NCBI GenBank assembly: GCA_032718475.1
Contig: JAUCBJ010004562.1
Coordinates: forward strand, 1 to 26,934
Source of the DNA: Nemertoderma westbladi
Lineage: Eukaryota; Xenacoelomorpha; Nemertodermatida; Nemertodermatidae
DNA: 26,934 bases
Direction: 5' to 3'
This document shows positions 8,316 to 17,624 of this stretch, in pieces (position 1 is the first letter of the stretch; each line of letters opens with the position of its first letter). A program made the translations under genes and the position numbers. The notes beneath the pieces are model-generated. The model had not been told where the DNA came from. It ran no database searches and worked only from the letters and a program-made list of their open reading frames with translations.

Positions 8316-11308
8316 GCCTTATTGTGGCCAAGGTAAGGCTTAGTCTGCGTGCTAGCAGAACAACGAAATCTGGCTTACCGCGGCATGACTGGTCCTCTCT
8401 GTTGCAAGAGCCAAGTGTGAGATCCAGCTTCACACTGCAGCTGAGCAACAGGTATGAGGTTCTTGCCTCTGAGGCGGCAGATCACTGTGAGGGCTATACT
8501 GCTTTTACAGAAGCAGTTAAGTTAGCAGCTGCAGAAACAGTTCCTGTATACCCTCGAAACAGGAAACGGGCCCCCTGGACTGACAACAAAATTCAGAAGT
8601 GCCGAAATGACCTCTACAAGGCGCAGAAAGAGTCCCGACTCAAACAGACTACAGCGGCCAAGAATGCAGTTAAGGCTGCATCTAGGTCCCTGAACATGAA
8701 CAGGCAGTACTCTGTTAATTTACAGGAGCTAATAAACCAACAGGTTGATGCTATCAATGATGCTGACGACAGCACGCAATCATCCCAGGCATGGAAATCG
8801 ATCAACTTGCTTGCTGGGCGGAAAAGCCAACCAACCACCAAGGTTAAGGCTGAATCACCAGCCGATCGCCTCAATGGTTGGCTCAATGGCTTTGAAAAGC
8901 TCCTCAATAATGACAGGGTATTGCCTGATAACTTTATAGAAGTAAATGTGTCTGAGTCTGTACTCCCAGATATTCCCATTGGTGATATCTCCTTTGCAGA
9001 AGTGAAGGCTGCTGCAAAGAGCATTAAGACCAATCGTGCCAGTGGAGTAGATGGTGTTCCCCCTGAGGTCTTTAAAATACCTGAGTGTTTAAAGCTCATC
9101 TATCCCATCATAGTAGACATGTACCGAACAACAAGAGTCACAAGAAATGAAAACAAATAAGTTGGTGCCAGTTCCCAAGAAGGGCAACCTAACACTCTAT
9201 GGTTCTTTTCGGGGAATCTCATTGATCTCAATTGCTGCAAAGCTATACAATAGAATTCTATTAAATCGCATCAGGGATCCCATTGAGAGACTGCTCCGTG
9301 GAAATCAGAATGGTTCCGTAAAGGTCGTGGGACCATGGAGCCCATTTTGGCACTTAGAAGGATAATTGCAGAGTTATCAAAAAAGAAAGACAGGCATCTG
9401 GCTGTTATCTTTGTTGACTTCTCCAAGGCCTTTGATTCAGACTCTCGCTCACGTATGTTCAGCATACTTTCATTATATGGGATTCCTGATGAAATTATTG
9501 CAGCAATCAGATCAGTATACGATGGTTCGACAACATTTGTGTCTACTGTTGACGGTGACACAGAACCATTTGAAGTGTTATGGGGTGTCCTCCAGGGAGA
9601 CACACTTGCACCATTCTTGTTCATAATTGTTGTTGACTATGTTCTACGCATGTCCTTAGATCATCATAATGATGATGGGGTGATGATAACTCCACCTACT
9701 GGCTCCAGAAGTCGAGGAAATCCTGCCAAGTACCTAACTGATCTAGACTTTGCTGATGACTTAGGAGTACTCACAGAATCACTAGAGGGAGCCCAACGGC
9801 TTCTCAGCTCATTAGAACATGCTGCTTCTAGTGTTGGTCTTTATATTAACTCCAGAAAGACCAACATTTTGACAGTTAACATTGAAAGTCCTCAGCAAGT
9901 CTCTGATCGGATGAGCATAAGCTCAAAAGATGGTATGCTTGAGCATGTGGATGACTTCTGTTACCTGGGATCATGGATCCGGAAGTCAAGTGAGGACCTT
10001 CGAATACGTAACAGAAAGGCATGGGCGTTGGGCAGCCTTGAATAGGCTTTCCAGGATAGGGAAGTCACCGAGAATTAATCGGAAACTTAAGGTCCGATTA
10101 TTTAGAGCAGCAGTAGTTCCAGTACTCCTCTATGGGAGTCCATGCTGGGCTCTAACTGCTGAGGACACCAAATCTCTGGATGGTACATTCACAAGAATGC
10201 TACGCTGGGTTCATTGTGTCAAGTACAATGCACACATCTCCAACCAGACACTATATAACATTGGAGGTGTCTCATTGGTTCCCCCAAGCTTGACACTGGA
10301 ACAAAATCGCCTCCGCTTTGCAGGACATTGCTTTCGCCGTGAGGACCAGCCAGTGCATAATCTTGTACTTTGGCAGCCTCATGGAGTGAATAAGCATGGT
10401 GGACAGCCCATGACTTTCTTGAGACGCATCTTAAGGGGGGGGGGGGGGGGGGTACACCATTTTGGTCCAAAATATGTCGAAATTTTATTTATGGTCTATT
10501 AGAATGCACCATTGAATGGTGTTTCCAAATCTGAAAACCGCTATTTAATAGCTCTTTTAGTTTTCAAGTTATGTAAATTTCCATTTAGGGAATCCTATTG
10601 AAATTACTATTACATGTATAATGAAAGGTCGATTATCTCCAAATATTTTTTTCATGAAATTGTCAACTTCAAAACCCTACTACTTCTACAATTTTTGAGT
10701 AATTAGTCTGAAACTTTCTGTGCATGTCTACATAGCCACCCTGCATAAAAGTATCAGACAACTTTTCGAAATTTTTTGTTAATAAAATTTAATACTATTT
10801 ATAAAAAAACCTAAAAATTAGCATAAATTTGCAGCGCCACCTAGCGGTGTCACAGAATTATTTTAACAAATTTCGCCTGATAGTTATGTTGCCCCATCTT
10901 TGCTCTATCATATAAAACAACTTTCATGTGATTAGGTTCAAAATTGTAAAAGCCTCAGGGTTTTAAGCGCAACCAAGTTTTTTTATTGTTAACTAGTAGT
11001 ATTAACTAATATTAAATAGCGAAAAAATTTTTTTTCTGACCTGTCATGTAGAATAGCATCTTAGGCACCTACAGTATATGCCAAATTTTAGCCAAAACCA
11101 AACAATTTTGAAACGCTGAGAGTGATACCTCGAAGAGTTGTCCGAAAATGGTGTACCCCCCCTTAAAGGACACTGGACTTGAAGATGCGGATGATCTAGC
11201 AAATGTCATGGGTGATAGGGAGTTGTGGCGGTGCAATTTTGTCGATAAGCCGGCACAGCATTCTTAAAAATGCAGCTGCAATGCAGCATGCCGATCCTAG
11301 TAGTAGTT
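8316..11308 (+). pseudogene. RTE/RTEX-like non-LTR retrotransposon, copy A (endonuclease missing, frameshifted)
   Basis: This is the remains of a reverse transcriptase that primes on nicked chromosomal DNA. Homology to copy B starts at 8316, immediately after the codons for the endonuclease SDH motif, so the whole endonuclease domain is absent. The linker is followed by the reverse transcriptase: KLVPVPKKGN (about 9155), VFVDF-like VIFVDFSKAFD, QGDTLAPFLF (motif B) and catalytic FADD (9749-9760). A C-terminal region follows with YLGSWI, LLYGSPCWALT and RLRFAGHCFR, and a stop near 11265. Frame changes occur near 9147, 9320 and 10025. The 3' end is CCGATCC followed by (TAG)n at about 11298-11307, shared with the other copies. 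It is interrupted by a TTAA-flanked MITE. Clade naming rests on motif resemblance only. Confidence 0.85.
10431..11166. mobile_element. MITE family 2 inserted at TTAA inside retrotransposon copy A
   Basis: The element is 10435-11162 (728 bp), with TTAA at 10431-10434 repeated at 11163-11166. Copy B has the undisturbed site (GCATCTTAAAGGACACTGG on its coding strand), proving a clean insertion with TTAA duplication. Ends: G18 then TACACCATTTT on the left, AAAATGGTGTA then C7 on the right, giving a perfect inverted repeat of at least 18 bp (G7 plus TACACCATTTT). The inside is AT-rich, without coding capacity. TTAA duplication is characteristic of piggyBac and Kolobok transposases. PiggyBac ends usually begin with CCC rather than a G-run, so the mobilising family is open. 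Confidence 0.92.
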
Positions 11309-12275
11309 AGGTTAGCCAGTGAGGCTCGGTCCTTAGGTGGAATCGTCTTACGCTCCTAGCGACCACAAAGCGGTGTTACGGGCCCAGCCCAGGAACAAAG
11401 ACGCCCTATACCTTCGGGCAGAGCTCACTTTAAGGCTAGATGTTGTGACTCTCATGTTTTCCACCCAAATACGGCCCCTTTTTAAACCCGGTGGGGGGTC
11501 GATATGAAGTTGACCCCAAATTATCACCTAAGCAAAGTTTGTCTTTCTCGTGCAGAGGTTTTACGTTCAACTCATATAAAAATATAATTAACACATTATA
11601 TGATTGACTGACCAATAACCAAATTATTAGGGAACAGCAATAGAGAGCTTGAAGGTGACCAATTATTCCTTTGCTGGTAACTGGGTGAAGGTGATAGCTG
11701 GGTGAGGTTGGCGTGTTGAGGACCAATGAGAGAGGGGAGGGATGTTGTATGGTTGCCTCCCTATTGGGTTGGAATGATTCATAGGGGAGTAGCCGGTAAT
11801 ATTGGTTGGAGATGTTGGAGATATTGGTTGGTGGGTGAGGCCGGCTAAGGATGTCTGGGGTGGAATATGTTGTAATATTTGATATGATAGGAGAGAAATA
11901 ATACAACGGGAAAGGGGGAAAAGGGAAGAATTTTGTAGTGATTATTGCATTTTTAAAATCAGGATCACGACGGAGTGTATTTTTTTTTATGTTTGCCTAT
12001 ACGTACAGTCGTCTTACAGTAGGCACGAAAAATCGATTACATCTGTGTTGACCCTACTCCTAATAATAACGAGTATTGTTATGACAATACTGGTAAAGGA
12101 ATGTTGTAAGGTACTGTACTGTATATATTTGGTGACCAGGTAGTACAGGACGAACGAGTTTTGCAGTCGATACGAGTATCCATCCGCCATAAAATTTCTA
12201 ACTACTCACACAGTTTCGAAGACTTTGCATAGTTATATATGTCCTCAGTCTGCGATTAAGAAAAACATTTTGAAA
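11309..12275. other. No gene seen; G/GGTTGG-rich patch
   Basis: 11640-11870 has a strand-biased, G-rich texture on the plus strand with recurring TTGGTTGGAGATGTTGGAG-like words. This opens a 156-residue minus-strand frame rich in Ser, Thr, Pro, Asn and Ile that matches no family I recognise. I treat it as low-complexity DNA. Confidence 0.45.
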
Positions 12276-12277
12276 AA

Positions 12278-12330
12278 AACAGGACGAACGTAACGAGGCT
12301 AATGAAGGAATCGATTATTGTAAGAATACA
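12278..12330 (+). repeat. Motif Z, diverged copy
   Basis: CAGGACGAACGTAACGAGGCTAATGAAGG resembles the blocks at 7008 and 14785. No element boundary can be assigned. Confidence 0.45.
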
Positions 12331-12631
12331 AATGTCATACTTAACTTAAATAGTCCTAGTTAGTAAGTTTACAAATGGCAGTTAAAGCGTATAAGGGCAA
12401 ACTGAAATGGGCCTCAGTTTTTTACAACCAGTTTAACGCAAACTGAAAGCATCACTCATTGATATTGTGGGAATGACGGTTTTCGTACTGTATATTATTA
12501 CACTTTTTTATATAGGCTCTTGTGCTGCACGAACGTCACACAACCACAACGTGTAACTAAGTGCCGAGGATAGCTACATAAATAAATAAATAAATAGTAT
12601 ATTTATATTGCACATGCACATGAGCACATGT

Positions 12632-12865
12632 GGGGCGAGCCACGAAGTGAGTGAGCCTGGCGAGCCACGAAGTGAGTGAGCCTTAGCGTAGTGGTACCAT
12701 TAATCAACCTGTCGTTCTGTCGTTCTGTCGTTCTGTCGTTCTGTCGTGTTCAATTTTAAACGTTAATAACTCGGCCAATCTTTGATGAAATCTATCCAAA
12801 CTTGGTACACATGTTGTATGGCAAAAGTTTAGAAATTTTCCAAGTAGAATTTCCGTGTGGCCTTC
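12632..12865 (+). repeat. Composite dispersed repeat Y, fullest copy, with two tandem arrays
   Basis: It begins with two tandem 25-bp units (12634-12658 and 12659-12683; GGCGAGCCACGAAGTGAGTG core). The CTTAGCGTAGTGGTACC block follows, then about 4.6 units of the 8-mer TTCTGTCG (12710-12747). Last is the block shared with 6890-7010 (ATAACTCGGCCAATCTTTG, CCAAACTTGGTACACATG, AAATTTTCCAAGTAGAATTT). A related start in reverse orientation (CTTCGTAGCTCGCCCCAC) lies at 16588-16605. The ordered blocks imply one older transposon, but no terminal repeat or target duplication is clear. Confidence 0.6.
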
Positions 12866-12869
12866 GAGA

Positions 12870-14587
12870 AGCTAAGATAATAGCAGTTAATTAGTTAATT
12901 AAGTTGATTACGGTAAAAACACCATTTTCAACCTGCCTTTTAAAGGAAATTAATTGTTTTACAGTATAAGACTTCAATAATTATACTTAAAAAATATACA
13001 GATGTAATCCGCATACTCCATTCTATTATAGTTTTTAATTAGTTCAAGTGATTTGCTTTAATAATCGTGTCTTTAATTGATCTAAAGTAATTAAACCGGC
13101 ATAAAAAATGTATTCTCATTAAATACTGCTCATTTATTGGTTAACATCCAAGTTGGCTTGATTCCCAGCAACACTTGAGGTATTCAGTCAGCCTTGCTTG
13201 TAAGAGGCAGACTGCTGCTGCTGCTAGTAGCCATCCATTCACTCACTCTCCATTGAACTGGCTGATTGGAGGTGTGTGTGTATCGGGTTCAATGACATTA
13301 ATATTATTACTAAAGTAACGTCGGGATGTTAATATTCACTGGAGCTATGAGTCTCTCTGGTTAGTTGAATGAATGAAATAAATAATTGTTTTACTGTTCC
13401 GAATATCAATGTTTATTTCTGTAGGCCAACTTACTGTATTATTATTTAATCTAAATGTACATAATAGTTTAAATAAATTATTTCACAATTTCATTCCAAT
13501 TCATACTGCTTACGCAACCATGCTAATTAGGTATATTAAATGGCAGGATTGTTTTTAATTAAAATTTTTACAGAGCAAACAAGTATATTGTATTTAACTG
13601 AAAGTTAATTTATTTCGGTAAGTAGGCCTTGCGGTTTGTTAGTTTAGTTAGTATAATAAGTATCAAATATATTACGTGCTGCTGTACAGTAAACGCGGCT
13701 TTGCGTTATTGAATTACAGAATTGGCGGTACAAAGTACATTAATAGGGATCAGGCATATTGCATTTATATAATTGTTGTTGTAAATGTACAATAATATGC
13801 GCCACTTTTATTTTAGTAACTGCAATGTGTATTTCATTTGTACCTGCAACCCATTAAAAAGGGCAGCTGAACATATCGCGGACAGGCTGACTATTCACCA
13901 TAACAAAAAAACCCAAATCGCCGCAGTTCCACTTACAGTTCCATATTATTCTGTTTTGCAATTCAACCCAATTTATCTGCTCTCTGCTACACGCGGTTTT
14001 ATCCACGAGTTTTGTAAAGTCCCGACTTATCGGGAATGACATGAACTTAGCGTCCGGAATATTCTGATCAGATTAAATCTACTTGGCGCTGTAATACTGC
14101 ATCCCGTTGTACCAGAAGTTATTAAAACATACCGGCCCCTCAAATGCGCTTGCAGTGGGTTAGAGAACAACATATACCGCCCCAGTACAACCGCTATTTT
14201 GATAAGGTCCAATATATAATATATATATATGGTCTAACATATGATAGTTCACTAATCAGCTAATAGGCCTATTAATTCGTGAGATTTCAATTTATAAATA
14301 AAACTAATATACGAGCTCATATGAGCTCAATTGATTGATTGATTGAAGGTATGACCGTTGTTGTGGGGGACTAGGTCTACCTGTCTAGCAGCTAATAACT
14401 CGTCCGTGGAGAGAATAATATAAGTCGAGGAACATAACGAAACGCGTTTAATTTATTTATTTATTCCAATTGGGGATGCTTTCTAACGCGGGAATGCGGT
14501 GCTATTAAACATCAACACATTCCTGCGCGTGCGTCGATATTGTGCACCCTAATACTAACAACCCACCCAGACACCCCCTACCCCTCA
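12870..14587. other. AT-rich DNA, no gene supported
   Basis: This is a long stretch without recognisable coding sequence. Short reading frames at 13785-14212 on both strands overlap one another and have no known motif. Small local features are a GAGCTCATATGAGCTC palindrome near 14313, (TTGA)n just after it, and a (TA)n tract near 14216. Confidence 0.45.
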
Positions 14588-14606
14588 CCCCCCCCCCCCC
14601 CCCCCC
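14588..14606. repeat. C-run, 19 bases
   Basis: A C-run followed by ATCACCC. It is inverted relative to the G-run 146 bp to the right, which is preceded by CTGATA. The pair could be two element ends facing away from each other or a small foldback. Confidence 0.6.
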
Positions 14607-14744
14607 ATCACCCAACATTACTATGTATAGATCAATGCAGCTCAATATATTAGTAAAGGTATCGTCTGATTAGCTTTCCTACACATGACCTCTTATCCTT
14701 GTAGTTGTTTATTTATTTACACTATTTTTTGTTGAGTAAATCTT

Positions 14745-14875
14745 TCTGATAGGGGGGGGGGGGGGGGGGGGGGGGGGACTTACTCTGGACGAGCGCAACG
14801 ATTGAACGACGCTTATAATAATTAAGACGAGTACGGCGTTGATTATATTCATATACACCACCTGGCTTTGCATAT
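14745..14875 (+). mobile_element. Possible solitary left end of a G-run element plus motif Z
   Basis: CTGATA, G26 (14752-14777), then ACTTACTCTGGACGAGCGCAACGA. This parallels the left end of MITE family 1 (CAGATA, G-run, ACTGGACGCAA) and continues into motif Z as at 7009-7075 (TTAAGACGAGTA, GTTGATTATA). No matching right end or target duplication was found, so it is a candidate relic only. Confidence 0.4.
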
Positions 14876-15593
14876 TTAACGTGCGATTGGAAATAAGTTC
14901 GTTCTACCCTTCCGTGGGTGGTAGATGTCACGGTTATGTATTGGTGGTTGAGAAGGGTGGGGGGGGGGGGGGGGATTAAAAGGGGTGAACACGTACTGTC
15001 CCCCTTTCTTTGATTGATTGGTGGTGTGGGTAAATTTCTCAAAACCTGATTTTGTGATACAGTCGCTTAATTTTAATTTGTATCTCATAACTGTACCTCG
15101 TGCTGCGCGAAGGCCCCACGAACGTGTAGATTTATATATAATGTATATATATATAAATCCTAGTATTGGGATAGGCTAGGCCTATATACCGGTACTGTAT
15201 TAAAGTATTTACAGGGTTTTATACCAGCGCCGCCAAAAAATATTGTGATTTAAAGCTACTGTATTGTATCCACTCCGACAATCTGATCTGCCCGTTTAGA
15301 GTAATATGCAGTTCCAGACACAGTGATACAGATACCGTGTCAAACAGGAAAGTGTGTTTACTGCACTAATAATGTCAAAAAACAACAAATCATTATTACG
15401 AAGATACAGTATTAATAAAGGAGATGTTTCGGATATATTCAGACAGGCGGCGATAATTCGCCGTCAGTTTCCCTTCTATTGATGCCGCTGCTGTCTGCGT
15501 TGCTGAATAGAACCACGGTCCATCTAATAAATACATTACCATTCTACTGTAAAAGCACGTCAAATCTTCCCTGTACGGGAATCACATGGGCAG
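14876..15593. other. No gene seen; G16 run and AT-rich DNA
   Basis: It contains a 16-base G-run (14959-14974), an imperfect palindrome of TATATA words near 15130-15160 and a TAGGCCTA word at 15177. Overlapping proline/glycine-rich reading frames come from the homopolymers. Confidence 0.5.
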
Positions 15594-15765
15594 GCGGGTG
15601 TTCTTCCGGCGCAATCAATGTGCATCGCTCACCAGGGGAAAATCTACGCAAATATCACCTGATTTATTCCAATAATAAAAATGTAATCTTTTCTATTGAA
15701 TTTAGTTCATTATTTTGGTTATAACAACGTGCCACTGTAACCTGCTCCTTTCCCAAGCTCCCCTC
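15594..15765 (+). mobile_element. MITE family 1, decayed relic
   Basis: The interior of MITE family 1 is recognisable: CGGCGCAAT, CACCAGGGGAAAAT, TACGCAAAT, TTTAGTT-ATTATTTTGGTTA, AACGTGCCACTGTAACCTGC and CCTTTCCC. The G- and C-run termini are absent and no target duplication is seen. It keeps the CCAGGGGAAA-TACGCAAAT block that copy 1 has and copy 2 lacks, so copy 2 carries an internal deletion. A short reading frame across it is incidental. Confidence 0.65.
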
Positions 15766-16084
15766 CCCACCTCCACATGGGATGGATGAACTCAAAATTG
15801 AAGTATGAATGTAGAGAGAGTAGACTGTGCAGGTTGCTCACTGTCTAAATTGTTCGTAACTCGCTGAATACATTTGAAATGTATAAAAAACCCATTTAAA
15901 TTCAGCATTTACAGTATGTTTCACCTGGGTGTATGGAAGGTTGTTAGTAAATTATCTTTCATTTGGCGGACCAGTTCACCACGTTTTTGGTCCGGATTCG
16001 CGTTGTTTAATATCCCTATACTAGCAGTATTATACAATCTTCTAGCAAGTATCCGCTGATAAAATACCAAATTATATTAAAACT
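15766..16084. other. No gene seen
   Basis: AT-rich DNA with only short, unrecognisable reading frames. Confidence 0.45.
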
Positions 16085-16300
16085 GATTGAACTGGTCAGA
16101 AATGAAATCAGTTACCCCGAAAACCCCGTAAATATCATATTAGCTCGGTGGTGTGCTTCCTTCCTGTCAGACACTATTATCCAACCAGACCACGAACAGG
16201 TAGCTTTGCGCGGGAAGGTTTGAACTTTGAAGGCAATTATCTCCGAATGAAATTTTTCGCACGAAAAATATTACCCCTCTGCAATTTCTAACCGGTTTGC
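16085..16300 (+). repeat. Dispersed repeat family X, copy 2
   Basis: This is the plus-strand partner of 5150-5365. Ordered shared blocks are GTCAGAAATGA, ACCCCGAAAACCCC, GTGTGCTTCC, GGGAAGGTTTGAAC, ATTATCTCCGAAT and ATTACCCCTC. The two copies are inverted about 11 kb apart. Confidence 0.6.
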
Positions 16301-16805
16301 ATTATATGAAATGTAATTTCAAAAGCCGCAATAAATTTCGACCAGTTTTCTTGACTGTGCGCAGGCTGGTCCTCACAGCGAAAACTCTGCCAAGTTGAAC
16401 GGATTAAAAGCAAATAAATTGGACTAATTGGAGGACAGTTAATGTTTAGACATGTAGCCTTCTAGCGGGAGACTGTTGAACTTATAGTGCTTGAAAGTCT
16501 CTAAAAATCTCAACTGTTGGTGTTATTAAAGAAAATTTGCAACAACGATAACAATTATTTGCAAAAATTACCCCAAGGTGCCGCCAACTTCGTAGCTCGC
16601 CCCACACCCTTTCCTCTTTCTCGCCACCACTTAACAAACTATTTTCATATTAATAAATTTACATTAGATGTTTAACCCGAATTTTTTTACTGTATATATT
16701 ATTAACATATTTTGCCATTTTCTGTGACTGTGACCTGTTTCATAAATGTAGGCCTAATGTAAGGAAGGTTACAGTACAATGGGAATGTTATTGAGCGTAC
16801 TGAGT
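16301..16805. other. No gene seen
   Basis: AT-rich DNA. The only item of note is the reverse-oriented start block of repeat Y at 16588-16605 and a TAGGCCTA at 16749. Confidence 0.45.
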
Positions 16806-16817
16806 GAAGGCCTCAGA

Positions 16818-16848
<31 letters not shown>

Positions 16849-17051
16849 TGGACGCAATAAAAATTCATTCTCAAAAATAAAACTGTAACCTGTTCTATTG
16901 TATTTAGTTTATTGTTTTGGTTAAAATAACGTGCCACTGTAACCTGCTCCTTTCCCTAAATTGAGAATTTAACATTGAGGCGGGATATTAATTCGCCAAA
17001 ATGGCTTTGCGTCCAGTTCCCCCCCCCCCCCGCCCCCTGTCTCGAAGGCCT
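16806..17051 (+). mobile_element. MITE family 1, copy 2 (8-bp target duplication GAAGGCCT)
   Basis: The element is 16814-17043 (230 bp), flanked by the perfect direct repeat GAAGGCCT (16806-16813 and 17044-17051). Left end: CAGATA, G28 (16820-16847), CTGGACGCAAT. Right end: TTGCGTCCAGT, a C-run broken by one T and one G (to 17037), then TGTCTC. Reverse-complementing the right end gives GAGACAGGGG, matching the left CAGATAGGGG at 8 of 10 positions. The interior is collinear with copy 1 minus about 40 bp. Two different duplications around near-identical elements show real transposition. Confidence 0.9.
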
Positions 17052-17624
17052 ATGCCTACTGTTAATACTAGGCCTGGGTATGTAAATTAGTTTACCATAC
17101 CACAGACACGCAGCCCTGAGAGACGCCAGCGTGTAGAAAATCGATACAATTTTATTGACATTTTCGGTTGCCCAGTTTCACCAGTTTCGACGCCTCTGGG
17201 GGCTCAATGTGATACGCTATTTAGGTAGGATAAAGTTGCGTCTCTTTAGTTGGGCCCGTAATTGTGAAATTGAGTTACGGTTTTAATAAAAAAACAAATT
17301 CCTCCGAGATTTGGTGCAGAGCAATCGATTTGGCTGGCTGGAGTGTGGCGTACTTTATAGGGGTGGGATTTGGGTGTAGAGTAGTTGTAGTGCCTTGGAT
17401 ATATAGGGTGGTTATAGATATCAGCAAGCCTTGATAACAAACTTCAGGCGCTTCTCAGTTTACGGCGGCTAGTAAACCAAACTTCAACTCGTGCCATGTA
17501 TTCTTAAAGAGATACTTAATACACTTAAACTATTTTATCTGAAAATCCACTACGTAAGAAAAGTATGTTGTTATTGTTTATTGGATTCGAGACCGCGGGC
17601 CACAGCCATATATTTTTGTAAAAA
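17052..17624. other. No gene seen
   Basis: Mixed AT-rich DNA between the MITE and the 3' end of retrotransposon copy B. Minus-strand reading frames here have no recognisable motif. Confidence 0.45.

Noticed and set aside
8614-9099. Minus-strand reading frame of 161 residues opposite retrotransposon copy A
   Set aside because: It is the antisense shadow of the coding strand. The plus-strand reading carries recognisable linker and polymerase sequence.
11436-11906. 156-residue minus-strand frame as a gene
   Set aside because: Low-complexity, G-biased DNA with no recognisable domain. Residue composition follows the repeat words.
12632-12747. CRISPR-like array
   Set aside because: The 25-bp and 8-bp units are plain tandem repeats without unique spacers, in a eukaryotic setting.
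13785-14212. Three short overlapping reading frames as small genes
   Set aside because: They overlap on opposite strands, lack motifs and have composition like flanking AT-rich DNA.
231-17051. The two family 1 MITE copies as long terminal repeats of one 16-kb element
   Set aside because: Each copy has its own perfect 8-bp duplication (CCAAAAAA versus GAAGGCCT), so they are independent insertions.
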